From the NCBI RefSeq assembly GCF_905171765.1, contig NC_053391.1, forward strand, positions 686,583,257 through 686,647,256: DNA of 64,000 nt, given 5' to 3'. The notes under the pieces are model-generated. The model saw only the letters and a program-made list of their open reading frames with translations, was not told the DNA's origin and did not search any database. The position numbers and the translations under genes were made by a program. The DNA is from Bufo bufo (Eukaryota; Chordata; Amphibia; Anura; Bufonidae). Below, one piece after another: positions 30,801 to 35,744 of the stretch (positions within the stretch are counted from its first letter, which is position 1; each line of letters starts with the position of its first letter).

Positions 30801-33159
30801 TTACACCAATGTCCTCCTCCTCCTCCATATTACACCAATGTCCTCCTCCTCCTCCATATTACACCAACGTCCTCCTCCTCCTCCTCCATATTACACCAAC
30901 GTCCTCCTCCTCCTCCTCCATATTACACCAACGTCCTCCTCCTCCTCCTCCATATTACACCAATGTCCTCCTCCTCCTCCTCCATATTACACCAATGTCC
31001 TCCTCCTCCTCCTCCATATTACACCAATGTCCTCCTCCTCCTCCTCCATATTACACCAATGTCCTCCTCCTCCTCCTCCTCCATATTACACCAATGTCCT
31101 CCTCCTCCTCCTCCTCCATATTACACCAATGTCCTCCTCCTCCATATTACACCAATGTCCTCATCCTCCTCCTCCTCCATATTACACCAATGTCCTCCTC
31201 CTCCTCCTCCATATTACACCAATGTCCTCCTCCTCCTCCTCCTCCATAATACACCAATGTCCTCCTCCTCCTCCATACTACACCAGTGCTTGAAGTGGGC
31301 CGGAACGCGGCGGTACTCAGTACCGCCACTTCCAAAAATTGCCCTGGAGAGTACCAGCACCTCTCCGTGCGCCCAGTACGTGGGTTTCCGGTACCGGAGC
31401 GCAGGGCCGGCCTTTGGGGTGTGCGGGCTGTGCGGCCGCACAGGGCGCCATAGTAACAGGGGCGCTGGGCGGCCGACAGCTCGCAATGTAATATGCGGCA
31501 GGCGAGGCTGAACTTGTGTTCTCCCTCGGGGCGCCCCCTCCATCTAGCCCTCCCCTGTCTGACCTGATTCGTTCCTCCTCCCCTGTCTGACCTGCCTGCT
31601 GCCCCCGCCGCTGCCAATAAGAAGAGAGACGGGAGGAGGAGGGGAGGGGCTGTGGCCACTGCGCCACCAATGAAGATAACTGACCTGAATACAAAAACAG
31701 GAGGCGGGTGCCGGAATCAAATAGCCGACAGCCAACCTCTGTGACAGGGAGCTGCGATCAGCTGCAGTTGAGTTAACCCTTCAGGTGCGGTACTGGAGGG
31801 GTTAATTGTAGCTGATCGCAGCTCCCTGTCACAGAGGTCGGGTGCCGGCTATTTGATTCCAGCACCCGCCTCCTGTTTTTGTATAAGAAACGTTTGTGGC
31901 ACAGTGCGCCCCCCCCCCCCCCCCCCAACACCCCAGTATAAGAAACGTTGGTAGGCAGTGCGCCCCCACCCCCCCCTCAGTATAAGAAACGTTTGTGGCA
32001 CAGTGCGCCCCCCCCCCCCCAACACCCCAGTATAAGAAACGTTGGTAGGCAGTGCGCTTTCCCCCCCAAACACCCCAGTATAAGAAACATTGGTGGCTCA
32101 GTGGGAAGTGCCAGTGAGGGTTAAAAAATAATAAAAAATTTTTAACTCACCTCCTCCAGATGATCGCGTAGCTGCCGTTCTCCTGTTTTCTTCAAGACCT
32201 GTGGTGACGTCACTGAGCTCATCACATGACCCATTACCATGGTGATGGATCATGTGATGCTAACAGTGATGTCACCACAGGTCCTTTGACAGGTCATGAA
32301 GAAAGAACAGAAGACGATCAATTGGAGGAGGTGAGTTAATTATTATTTTTATTTTTTAACCCTCATTGGCACTGCCCACTGCGCCACCAATGATTATTAT
32401 ATTGAGGGGGGGCCCACTGCGCCACCAATGATTATTATATTGAGGGGGGGCGCACTGCGCCACCAATGTTTATTATATTGAGGGGGGGCCCACTGCGCCA
32501 CCAATGTTTATTATATTGAGGGGGGGCGCACTGCGCCACCAATGTTTATTATACTGGGGTGATGGGGGGGCGCACTGCGCCACCAATGTTTATTATACTG
32601 GAGTGTTGGGAGGGGCGCACTGCGCCACCAATGTTTATTATATTGGGGGGGCGCACTGCGCACAATGACGGGTTAGGGAAATTTCACAGCAGAGTGCGCA
32701 TGCGCTGGGAGCCTCGCCGGCGGTTAGGGAAAAATTATGGGCCAGTGCACAGGTGCGGTGATCGGATGGATGTTCTCAGCAGGACACCGGCCGACACTGC
32801 GCATGCGCTGGGGGGTACTGGTACAGAGAGGAATTAATGTGTGTGTGTGTGATGAGTGGGGGGGGGGTCTGATGTGCAGGGGGGTACTGGTACAGAGAGG
32901 AACGAATGTGCGGTGGTGGGGGGGGTACTGTACTGGTACATAGAGGAACTAATATATATGTGTGTGATGGGGGGGTCTGATGTGCAGGGGGGGGGAGCAC
33001 CGGCGCCTAATAGAGTACCGGCACCTCTTTTGGCCCACTTAAAGCACTGTACTACACCAATGTCCTCCGCTATCAGTCCTCGCTCCTCCGCCGCTCCCCT
33101 CTCCCGGCCTCACCTCTCTTTTTCCCGGCTTTCCCACTTTTACTTCCCCGGCTCTTCAT
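574..33159 (-). CDS. C2CD3: C2CD3 (C2 domain-containing protein 3), N-terminal 16 exons
   Basis: C2CD3 acts at the distal end of centrioles. It supports centriole elongation, distal-appendage assembly and primary cilium formation; human mutations cause an oral-facial-digital syndrome. Sixteen exons (listed separately) join in frame to 2829 nt = 943 residues, with every junction carrying GT/AG and matching phase. Recognisable blocks are the N-terminal C2-like region (residues about 20-180, exons 2-4), a disordered serine/acid-rich linker (about 180-480, exons 4-9), a second C2 domain (about 490-675, exons 10-13) and a third C2 domain (about 735-920, exons 14-16). The order and wording of these blocks match vertebrate C2CD3 as I remember it. 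The remaining C-terminal C2 domains must lie left of the window. Intron 1 (5.5 kb) and intron 11 (9.1 kb) are swollen by repeats. The neighbour PPME1 is divergent, as in mammals. Identification is by remembered protein similarity, not by a search. Confidence 0.95.
1342..1493 (-). CDS. C2CD3: C2CD3 exon 15, third C2 domain
   Basis: 152 nt, acceptor TGCCAG, donor TTCAG/GTAACA. It encodes [20 protein letters not shown] and [16 protein letters not shown], highly conserved C2CD3 strands. Phase 0 in, 2 out. Confidence 0.95.
1748..2170 (-). CDS. C2CD3: C2CD3 exon 14, linker and start of third C2 domain
   Basis: 423 nt, the largest exon here, phase 0 both sides, acceptor TCCGACAG, donor TCAG/GTAACT. 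The first 80 residues are variable linker. Then [37 protein letters not shown] and PLFSFSQ form the opening strands of the third C2 domain. Confidence 0.95.
3406..3905 (+). repeat. 131-bp tandem repeat of the left foldback arm
   Basis: About four copies of a 131-bp C/T-rich unit begin CTCTTCTTCTTCCGATATCC at 131-bp spacing (about 3406, 3537, 3668, 3799). They differ mainly in the length of a G run (7-9). The reverse complement recurs at about 4140-4520. Confidence 0.9.
4140..4520 (-). repeat. 131-bp tandem repeat of the right foldback arm
   Basis: About three inverted copies of the same 131-bp unit, mirror image of 3406-3905. The copy number differs between arms (3 versus 4), so the palindrome is slightly asymmetric. 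Confidence 0.9.
5531..5930. mobile_element. T2-like MITE sharing a TTAA with the foldback
   Basis: Begins TTAAAGGGCATCTGTCACC, continues CAGATTATCAGCATTAATCC, and ends with the inverted form (TTAATGCTGATAATTC, then GGTGACAAATGG) at about 5890-5926. The left TTAA is the same four bases that end the foldback element. The right TTAA has decayed. Confidence 0.7.
6055..6186 (-). CDS. C2CD3: C2CD3 exon 13, second C2 domain
   Basis: 132 nt, phase 0 both sides, acceptor CCTTGCAG, donor GAAG/GTAATG. It encodes [20 protein letters not shown] through DVGPLK, the last strands of the second C2 domain. Confidence 0.92.
6291..6409 (-). CDS. C2CD3: C2CD3 exon 12, second C2 domain
   Basis: 119 nt, acceptor CTCTGCAG, donor AAAG/GTATAG. 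It encodes [13 protein letters not shown] and [18 protein letters not shown], the conserved HWWNS/LTF(Q/R)IY block of the second C2 domain. Phase 1 in, 0 out. Confidence 0.95.
6640..8864 (-). mobile_element. L1/Tx1-like LINE, 3' portion (decayed reverse transcriptase)
   Basis: Minus-strand reading gives classic non-LTR RT blocks in broken frames: [15 protein letters not shown] and IVAIPKPGK (8400-8580), [14 protein letters not shown] (8100-8190), [20 protein letters not shown] (about 7990-8060) and the catalytic LFADDII (about 7890-7915). Stops and frameshifts make it inactive. It continues at 14819 beyond an inserted DIRS element. Located in C2CD3 intron 11. Confidence 0.85.
9128..9228. repeat. 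DIRS internal complementary region
   Basis: The left half (9128-9190) is the reverse complement of the left terminus (AACTTACCAGTAAAATCTC at about 8881). The right half (9185-9228) is complementary to the right terminus (CCTTGGGGGACACAGG versus CCTGTGTCCCCCAAGG at about 14791). A sequence complementary to both ends joined together is the hallmark used by DIRS elements to form circular DNA. Confidence 0.85.
9297..11093 (-). pseudogene. DIRS tyrosine recombinase, one in-frame stop
   Basis: Two same-frame ORFs (9981-11093 and 9297-9968) are separated by a single TGA at 9981-9983, where [17 protein letters not shown] suggests a lost Trp codon. The catalytic half shows RRVSEL (Arg), [11 protein letters not shown] (H-x-x-R) and the terminal Tyr in FYRV, as in YR-type integrases that insert DIRS circles. 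The upstream part carries the core-binding domain ([15 protein letters not shown]). The first part of the upper ORF overlaps the RNase H region in another frame and is probably not real protein. Confidence 0.8.
10310..11158 (-). CDS. DIRS RNase H and methyltransferase-like region
   Basis: A continuation of the RT polyprotein after frameshifts. The first RNase H aspartate lies in [12 protein letters not shown] (about 11070-11105), read in a different frame because of a C run at 11067-11077. Then come [16 protein letters not shown] and [16 protein letters not shown] with the further acidic residues, and [12 protein letters not shown]. Downstream [14 protein letters not shown] and [12 protein letters not shown] resemble the DAM-methyltransferase-like segment found in many DIRS elements. 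Confidence 0.8.
   Translation of the reverse strand: MVADPSPGEVLLADNLVGDYHRCQSAGLGGGVFPPRFVQGTWSPSESKLPINVLELRAVLLSLRHWTSLLQGHPVRVQSDNATAVAYINHQGGTLSTAAMREVSLILRWAEVHVPALSAIYIPGVDNWAADFLSRTTIDPGEWSLHPDVFESLCLRWGRPDVDLMASRFNHKLPTFMARAKDPDAYGADALVLPWTGFSLLYVFPPLPLLPRVLRKIAAEGTPAILIAPDWPRRPWYADLMLLLADAHLPLPLREDLLSQGPIFHQHLGSLRLAAWLLKPQS
11115..12449 (-). CDS. DIRS reverse transcriptase
   Basis: A 444-residue ORF with RT motifs in order: [20 protein letters not shown] and DLKRLNRFL, then [31 protein letters not shown], and the catalytic YLDD in [12 protein letters not shown]. The frame is lost near 11181-11188 at a G run; after it the RNase H continues in other frames. It copies the element's RNA in the cytoplasm or nucleus of germ cells (family knowledge). 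Confidence 0.9.
   Translation of the reverse strand: MKSSPKPREGRVHIFPNPGLGAPLEAVPPFLASGLPAGFPHLAPLQVHPLTLSKTDVRNLFFGPSPPGASHSLLALPRPSRTLPEGAPPPTRVGGRLLLFRDFWQAHVSDAWALEVVSSGYKLEFASLPPVRFFRSRDPQGAADFFTATRTLLDKGVIAPVPMEERFKGFYSNLFVVPKKEGSVRPILDLKRLNRFLRLQRFRMESLRSVVASLEKGEFLASIDIQDAYLHIPIARYHQCFLRFAVGSDHYQFIALPFGLATAPRVFTKVLAPVLALLRSRGVFLLPYLDDLLIKGPSLSLTSASVDLSLQTLRRFGWIINLPKSSLVPSKQLIFLGMLLDTEAAEVRLPSEKRQLLHRSVRSLLTHRHPSFRFSMRVLGQMVSCFEAIPYAQYHSRTFQTAILSAWDKSQESLDQHFPLPPPRFVPFSSGGCGPLSRGSPSCR
12196..13656 (-). CDS. DIRS gag-like ORF1
   Basis: A 486-residue ORF, the first of the element. Near the N-terminus two C-x2-C pairs (CTACKAP and CSACKAP) about 14 residues apart could bind zinc. The middle is Ser/Pro-rich, and the C-terminus is Arg-rich ([19 protein letters not shown]), fitting nucleic-acid binding. 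Position and composition suggest the structural (gag) protein of DIRS elements; there is no catalytic motif. It overlaps the RT ORF by about 250 nt in another frame. Confidence 0.75.
   Translation of the reverse strand: MSDPSVPAGPWYHTCTACKAPLPQGQPDPHCSACKAPLQGPPSAVSPPGLLDPPDWARSLSQAVVSLTNVVGRLADALPLPQPDNSPAGPSGSATLADPSKSLSPGDTSRARQPQKRSRAEHLSSSDASVSPPRVRPQSGPSSLQDMPSKGELADSDWDMDSALPSKLTSAVGHLINNIRDTFKIHDDPPNSDKNRVSFFRQKQASAVFPLHADFSSVVSKAWARPDARFTPPKKLDICYPFPADCITNWASPPKVDPPVARLSKSTAIPVADGSSLQSTEDRRIEAITKGIFAASGSALRPVFASAWAGKAVSEWASQLDQELKSDVPIQDLRALAQLIVQAGKFVCEASLDAGALIARSSALAVSARRELWLKVWTADATSKRSLTGLPFTGSRLFGTRLDEIISEATGGKSTHLPQSRTRSTTRGRPTFSRFRSSRRVPTPRTTSGPSSNPVQDRRKKPFFRTQPSWRKSQPARPPATKQNPT
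14819..15235 (-). mobile_element. L1/Tx1-like LINE, 5' portion split off by DIRS insertion
   Basis: The right end reads (minus strand) TWSDHAPV, the last motif of the AP-endonuclease domain, followed by the endonuclease-RT linker. Reading across the DIRS insertion restores [14 protein letters not shown] in one frame. The element is 5'-truncated within the endonuclease. Confidence 0.8.
15549..15658 (-). CDS. C2CD3: C2CD3 exon 11, second C2 domain
   Basis: 110 nt, acceptor CCGGCAG, donor GGAG/GTAAGT. It encodes [10 protein letters not shown] followed by [15 protein letters not shown], core strands of the second C2 domain. The downstream intron (6410-15548) holds a DIRS element nested in a LINE. 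Confidence 0.93.
15660..16250. other. C2CD3 intron 10, decayed MITE-like sequence
   Basis: Noncoding. Repeated CATTCACTTC(C/T)A and ATGAATG(G/A)A motifs with internal inverted similarity (15860-16060) look like an old palindromic MITE. No coding or RNA signal seen. Confidence 0.4.
16257..16457 (-). CDS. C2CD3: C2CD3 exon 10, start of second C2 domain
   Basis: 201 nt, acceptor ATTGCAG, donor GCG/GTGAGT. It contains [20 protein letters not shown], the first strand of the second C2 domain, followed by a Lys/Pro-rich loop ending PAIKR. Phase 2 in and out. Confidence 0.9.
16525..16970. mobile_element. Palindromic T2-like MITE in C2CD3 intron 9
   Basis: Inverted arms CTTCAGCAAATGGCATTTA (16541) and AAATGCCATTTGCTGAAG (16933) enclose complementary GTGGCCGTGCTTGCAC / GTGCAAGCACGGCCAC blocks. 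The right end is CCCCTTTAGG. A second copy of the family is the Tc1-split MITE at 55640-57262. Confidence 0.75.
17621..17763 (-). CDS. C2CD3: C2CD3 exon 9, linker
   Basis: 143 nt, acceptor TTTTTTTTGCAG, donor CCAG/GTGATT. It encodes [18 protein letters not shown] and further Lys/Glu-rich sequence, corresponding to the acidic-then-basic linker before the second C2 domain. Low complexity, so identity rests mainly on position and reading phase. Confidence 0.85.
17857..18001 (-). CDS. C2CD3: C2CD3 exon 8, linker
   Basis: 145 nt, acceptor CCCTGTCAG, donor ACCG/GTGAGG, phase 0 out. It encodes [19 protein letters not shown] and [17 protein letters not shown], a strongly conserved short motif of C2CD3. 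The 33-bp minisatellite lies in the intron just upstream in transcription. Confidence 0.95.
18475..19170 (-). repeat. 33-bp minisatellite, about 21 copies (C2CD3 intron 7)
   Basis: Unit TTGAGCTGTGATAGGAAG followed by AGCATGGGCACGCCC, repeated about 21 times with practically no differences until the last partial units. Because 33 is a multiple of 3, three frames stay open for 230-240 codons, but the peptide is pure repeat and lies in an intron between exons 7 and 8. Confidence 0.97.
19505..19663 (-). CDS. C2CD3: C2CD3 exon 7, linker
   Basis: 159 nt, acceptor CACCTCTAG, donor GCAG/GTAAGA. The conserved part is the tail [10 protein letters not shown], matching the DTRAIQLLLG block of human C2CD3; upstream is variable linker. 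Phase 2 in and out. Confidence 0.92.
19810..20630. mobile_element. Palindromic MITE with T2-type right end
   Basis: Inverted arms of about 350 bp: GAGGCCTATAACCTAAACAT (19820) pairs with ATGTTTAGGTTATAGGCCTC (20587), and AACCTGTCACTCACGTACC pairs with GGTACGTGAGTGACAGGTT. The right end is GACAGAATCCCTTTAA with TTAA at 20627-20630; the left end is eroded. In C2CD3 intron 6. Confidence 0.8.
20790..21150. mobile_element. Palindromic MITE
   Basis: Arms CAAATGAGCTC ... AAATAAGCCAGCACCTCATC and the inverted GATGAGGTGCTGGCTTATTT ... GAGCTCATTTG flank a loop of about 80 bp. Noncoding, intron 6 of C2CD3. Confidence 0.75.
22095..22233 (-). CDS. C2CD3: C2CD3 exon 6, linker
   Basis: 139 nt, acceptor ATTTCAG, donor TCAG/GTGATT. 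It encodes [18 protein letters not shown], a conserved helix of the linker, followed by acidic variable sequence to SSRALR. Phase 1 in, 2 out. Confidence 0.9.
22540..22790 (+). pseudogene. Decayed Tc1/mariner transposase fragment
   Basis: Plus-strand reading with frame changes gives [15 protein letters not shown] (catalytic-Asp block) and later [16 protein letters not shown], similar to the SYDSRSPLV block of Tc1-type transposases. Stops and indels make it inactive. It lies in intron 5 of C2CD3. Confidence 0.6.
22790..23560. repeat. Degenerate 65-90-bp tandem-like region
   Basis: The theme CATTACCCCCTTC, then AGGTGGAGTATTTGTG, then GATGCTGT-GCTGGCAAC recurs in degenerate form at about 22930, 23020, 23085, 23178, 23268 and 23333. 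No stable ORF. It adjoins a decayed Tc1 on the left and a DIRS-like remnant on the right; origin not recognised. Confidence 0.5.
23880..24860. mobile_element. DIRS-like terminal remnant
   Basis: TTTTCTCGCTGAGTTCATTG followed by AAGGACACGG at about 24260-24290 resembles the DIRS end (TTTCTCGCTCTTCCTTGGGGGACACAGG). Positions 24400-24840 resemble a DIRS inverted terminal repeat (GGTTATAGCTAGGAGCAGG ... GTCACCTCCTAGTGGCAGCA ... TATACCCCAGG). No coding domain remains, and a MITE is inserted in the repeat. Confidence 0.55.
24477..24794. mobile_element. TA-flanked MITE (Tc1/mariner type) inside a DIRS repeat
   Basis: Inverted ends CAGGTGAAACTCGAAAAA and TTTTTCGAGTTTCACCTG continue into long arms (AGTTCATTTATTTCAGTAAT / ATTACTGAAATAAATGAACT). 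The 318-bp element is bounded by TA at 24475-24476 and 24795-24796. Removing it restores the DIRS motif (CAGCT-TA-GTGTCACCTCC). Confidence 0.85.
24923..25140 (-). CDS. C2CD3: C2CD3 exon 5, linker
   Basis: 218 nt between a CCTTCTAG acceptor and an ACAG/GTTAGA donor. It encodes polar linker sequence starting [13 protein letters not shown] and ending AAKDLLT. The end KDLL-ALL(D/E)QG continues directly into exon 6, as in mammals. Predicted disordered; no domain. Confidence 0.88.
25330..25780. repeat. Imperfect inverted repeat, C2CD3 intron 4
   Basis: GTTTGAAAGCTGGCATTCCA (25409) pairs imperfectly with TTGGAATGCCAGCTTTCAA (25618), with further complementary blocks around AGATATC. Noncoding palindromic repeat. 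Confidence 0.55.
26007..26251. mobile_element. T2-type MITE (TTAAAGGGGTTTTGC family)
   Basis: TTAA at 26007-26010 opens TTAAAGGGGTTTTGCAG; the other end is GGGGATGGATAATCCCTTTAA with TTAA at 26248-26251. That TTAA also opens the next MITE. Confidence 0.65.
26248..26616. mobile_element. T2-type MITE (GGGAACCGGTCACC family)
   Basis: TTAAAGGGAACCGGTCACCC at the left and GGTGACAGGTTCCCTTTAA at the right, TTAA at 26248-26251 and 26613-26616. Long arms (AGAGCTGAGGACATGGGTTG and its complement) surround an AT-rich core. Same family as 46438-47110. In C2CD3 intron 4, about 110 bp from exon 4. Confidence 0.9.
26724..26887 (-). CDS. C2CD3: C2CD3 exon 4
   Basis: 164 nt. It opens with VSVALEPL, closing the N-terminal C2-like domain, then moves into a variable Ser/Ala/Pro-rich linker ending SSRAATPR. 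The split final Arg codon is completed by exon 5 (R-GRDH, matching the RGKDH junction of the mammalian protein). Confidence 0.9.
26972..27129 (-). CDS. C2CD3: C2CD3 exon 3, N-terminal C2 region
   Basis: 158 nt, acceptor CTCTGCAG, donor CAG/GTAACC, leaving phase 0. It encodes the second half of the N-terminal C2-like domain: [20 protein letters not shown] followed by [16 protein letters not shown] and KLGELQ. It joins exon 2 by a split Asp codon. Confidence 0.95.
27291..27560 (-). CDS. C2CD3: C2CD3 exon 2, N-terminal C2 region
   Basis: 270 nt encoding about residues 16-105, between a TTTTTTCAG acceptor and an ACAG/GTGAGC donor. It contains the conserved [14 protein letters not shown] motif, the VRLRWWGET strand and [16 protein letters not shown], all diagnostic of the C2CD3 N-terminal C2-like domain. 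Phase 1 in and out. Confidence 0.95.
27608..31283 (+). repeat. 3.7-kb minisatellite with (TCC)n in C2CD3 intron 1
   Basis: More than 130 units of CCATATTACACCAATGTCCT plus a variable number of CTC/TCC triplets. The shortest unit is 23 bp; others are 26, 29, 32 or 35 bp. Two blocks (about 29277-29660 and 29770-30100) consist almost only of 23-bp units. A few more bases of the array (CACCAATGTCCTCC) reappear at 33055-33069 beyond a hAT insertion. Rare variants (ACGTCC, TACATATT, TTGTCC) recur in neighbouring units, showing local duplication. All three plus-strand frames are open for over 1200 codons, a by-product of the repeat and not coding evidence. Confidence 0.97.
31893..32095 (+). repeat. 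Short tandem: CAGTATAAGAAACGTT units
   Basis: Four to five copies of a C-rich unit containing CAGTATAAGAAACGTT(T/G)G and CAGTGCGCCCCC with variable C runs. Part of the hAT element. Confidence 0.8.
32370..32665 (+). repeat. Short tandem: GCGCACTGCGCCACCAATG units
   Basis: About seven 40-50-bp copies of CACTGCGCCACCAATG followed by TTATTATA(T/C)TG and a G run. Inside the hAT element. Confidence 0.85.
33114..33159 (-). CDS. C2CD3: C2CD3 exon 1 (start codon)
   Basis: The ATG at 33157-33159 has a favourable A at -3 and opens a short basic peptide ([15 protein letters not shown]). The exon ends at a GTGAGG donor in phase 1. Human C2CD3 likewise begins with a short Lys/Arg/Gly-rich peptide before the conserved block of exon 2. 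The 3' side of the exon is only 64 bp from a hAT insertion. Confidence 0.85.
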
Positions 33160-33400
33160 CTTGCTTCCTCGCTGTCATATCGTTTTCCCCGCCGTCGCCA
33201 CACGGAAGCTTCTCTCCCGTCTCCTGGCAACCACAAACTGTGACTTCCGCCTCCGTCCGCGGCATCCAATCAGGAGCGAGCAAAGCTTAGCCCGCAGGGA
33301 GTTCTGGGAGTGACCGTTGGAACTTGCCGGTCACGTGATCGCTATACGCCTTCTGGGATTTGTAGTTTTTCTGTGGAAGTCACAACTACAAGTAAACAAA
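33160..33400 (-). promoter_or_regulatory. C2CD3 promoter and 5' UTR region
   Basis: This GC-richer stretch lies directly upstream of the C2CD3 ATG. On the minus strand it holds ACTACAAATCCCAGAA at 33351-33366, close to the ZNF143/THAP11 (SBS) consensus, a CACGTG E-box at 33332-33337 and an inverted CCAAT box at 33266-33270. There is no TATA box. These are typical of a housekeeping/ciliary gene promoter. The transcription start cannot be fixed from sequence. Confidence 0.6.
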
Positions 33401-33491
33401 GTGCTTTTGCTTTGTCAGAAAGCTCCGGGCACCGAGTGTCCCGAGTTTATACTGCCGATAAATGGCAGTGGGGTGAGAACTTGTCATGTTA

Positions 33492-34470
33492 TTATTTCAA
33501 GTGATCCACTGGACCCAGGAGGTCAAAGGATACGATTTCAATAGTCAGAGACTATATTTCCTGTTTCTGGTCTTTTCACAAATTTTCCTTTTAAAATATA
33601 ACTTTTATTTCTCTTTTAATAAACAGATTAGTCACAAAAACATATATTTAAAAAATGCCATATGCTGGGCAAATACTAGTGGGGGACTTATGAGCTTAGC
33701 GTCCACTGCCTAGTTATATGTAAGCTAAGACGTTGGTTATCTCTAGCAACAGTTTGCGAGATGCATGTCTGTAATGTCAGCCGACATCAGACACTTTTAA
33801 AGCTATCGCTCTTTGGTTTAAATACCCTTCCTATAGCGCTATGTCTGCCCCTGTAAGGTGCTTGTGTAAGCGGCGTCTGCAGATCGCCGTTCAATTAATG
33901 ATTTCTTTTGCCCTGCATAATCTTTAAAAATTATTGGTGCAGCTCCCCCAACATGTTTCACCGCGAGATGCGGCTTCTTCAGGGGGGTAAGGAGCTACTA
34001 GCTAGTAGCTCCTTACCCCCCTGAAGAAGCCGCATCTCGCGGTGAAACATGTTGGGGGAGCTGCACCAATAATTTTTAAAGATTATGCAGGGCAAAAGAA
34101 ATCATTAATTGAACGGCGATCTGCAGACGCCGCTTACACAAGCACCTTACAGGGGCAGACATAGCGCTATAGGAAGGGTATTTAAACCAAAGAGCGATAG
34201 CTTTAAAAGTGTCTGATGTCGGCTGACATTACAGACATGCATCTCGCAAACTGTTGCTAGAGATAACCAACGTCTTAGCTTACATATAACTAGGCAGTGG
34301 ACGCTAAGCTCATAAGTCCCCCACTAGTATTTGCCCAGCATATGGCATTTTTTAAATATATGTTTTTGTGACTAATCTGTTTATTAAAAGAGAAATAAAA
34401 GTTATATTTTAAAAGGAAAATTTGTGAAAAGACCAGAAACAGGAAATATAGTCTCTGACTATTGAAATCG
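33492..34470. mobile_element. 1-kb inverted dimer upstream of C2CD3
   Basis: Two arms of about 470 bp (33530-33998 and 34001-34470) are an almost perfect inverted repeat meeting at GAGCTACTAGCTAGTAGCTC near 34000. Ends read ATACGATTTCAATAGTC and the complement. AACTTGTCATGTT occurs at 33479-33491 and again at 34471-34483, possibly a 13-bp target duplication. No coding content; family not recognised. Confidence 0.75.
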
Positions 34471-34483
34471 TATAACTTGTCAT

Positions 34484-34690
34484 GTTGCAGCCATAGCCTA
34501 GTAGAAATCAGTGGGGACACTAGGTTCTGCTGTCAGGGGCCAGTATTGCACTGAATAAAGGTGGGCATCAGAGACTAAAACCTTTACATTAACCCCTTTA
34601 GGATTGAGACAAGTTTGGCTTTAATCTTTTAGCTTTCTCCTGGTTTCATTCCAAGAGCCAGAACTTTCCCATTGACATGACTTCGATTTA
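34484..34690. other. Intergenic, nothing recognised
   Basis: Unique-looking AT-rich sequence between the inverted dimer and a T2 MITE; no ORF or motif of note. Confidence 0.4.
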
Positions 34691-34935
34691 AAGGGGTTGT
34701 CCAACAACGAAAACGTATCCCCCTATCCGCAGGAAAAGAGATGTGTCTGATCGGTGGCGCTCTGACCACTGGGGCCCAGTCATACATGTGTGCATGCCAC
34801 TCCATTAAAACTGGGAGCATGGGTCCCTGCATTTATGATCATTGGGGTCCCAATGGTCAGATCTCCACCAATCACACACATCCCCTGTTCTGTGGATAGG
34901 GGATATGTGTTGTCTTCATGGGACAACCCCTTCAA
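34688..34935. mobile_element. T2-type MITE
   Basis: Left end TTAAAGGGGTTGTCCAAC, right end GGGACAACCCCTTCA, with complementary arms around CCTATCCGCAGG / CTGTGGATAGGGG. One terminus has mutated from TTAA to TTCA. Confidence 0.75.
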
Positions 34936-35129
34936 AATGGTTTCATGAGGAAACCAGACAAGCCCTGGAATCTGCCTGCAATGAAGAATCCGGCACCACC
35001 ACTCCTTACCCGGCTGCAGCGGTGATATCATGTCGAAGACACATGACCACTGGGACCAATCACTGGCCTCGTCAGGTGACCACTGAAGCCACGTGTTATC
35101 CACTACAGCCCGGCCAGGAGTGGCGGTGC

Positions 35130-35690
35130 AGGATCTGTGAGGTAGGTACATACTTGTTCTTTACTTCAGCCGGATCTACAACCCCTGAGGGAACGCGTCA
35201 TCAGAAAATGACCTCACGTTTTTATGTTTAACATATTTTTAAAGAATTTTTCAATATCTATATTTCAACAAGAACCATAAAATCCTGCAGTTTTCACACT
35301 GTCCACTAAGGCTAATAATAAGCGCTCCTTCTTGGTCTGTACAGATCACTTTACTGTAGTCATCTGCTTATCTGTCAGTCCAATCCTGCCTGTAATGATA
35401 TCACCTCTGTGTGAAGATAAGACAGGATCCTCCATTCAAAATAGGTGATAGTCAGAGCTTATCTAGTCTTTCCTTGTACAATGACCTCCGCACAGGTCAC
35501 AGAGCCTGCCCAGAAAACTCTCCCATAGGAGTCACTGAGGTCCCCTCCTGTCTATTGTGTCTGTGGTCCATGGGGCTGTCGTAAAGTGTGTAAATGCTGT
35601 TAAGAACAGATCAGGCAAGATGGCCGCCCCCATAATCATGTTTAGGAAATAGAATTTAAAAAAATCTTAAAATAAAGAGAGATCAGAAAA
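35130..35690. other. Intergenic, nothing recognised
   Basis: No splice-compatible coding sequence or known repeat could be named. Confidence 0.4.
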
Positions 35691-35744
35691 AAAGGAGATG
35701 TGTTGTTATCTAGTTTTAACTGGCAGAAAAAAAATTGGGGTGAC

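Larger units (their letters stand above)
31284..33049. mobile_element. Non-autonomous hAT element in the minisatellite
   Basis: Terminal inverted repeats CAGTGCTTGAAGTGGGCC and GGCCCACTTAAAGCACTG, with an exact 8-bp duplication TACTACAC at 31276-31283 and 33050-33057, identify a hAT insertion of 1766 bp. Inside are a palindrome (31700-31880), a CAGTATAAGAAACGTT tandem (31930-32090) and a GCGCACTGCGCCACCAATG tandem (32380-32660). No transposase. Confidence 0.88.

Noticed and set aside
27608..31283. CRISPR-like array with CTC 'spacers'
   Set aside because: The variable part is only triplet-number variation; vertebrate minisatellite.
27536..31511. Three overlapping open frames of 1223-1287 codons
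   Set aside because: They are the 23+3n-bp minisatellite read in rotating frames (repeating HITPMSSS and YYTNVLLL peptides). They lie antisense within C2CD3 intron 1 with no splice or codon-bias support.
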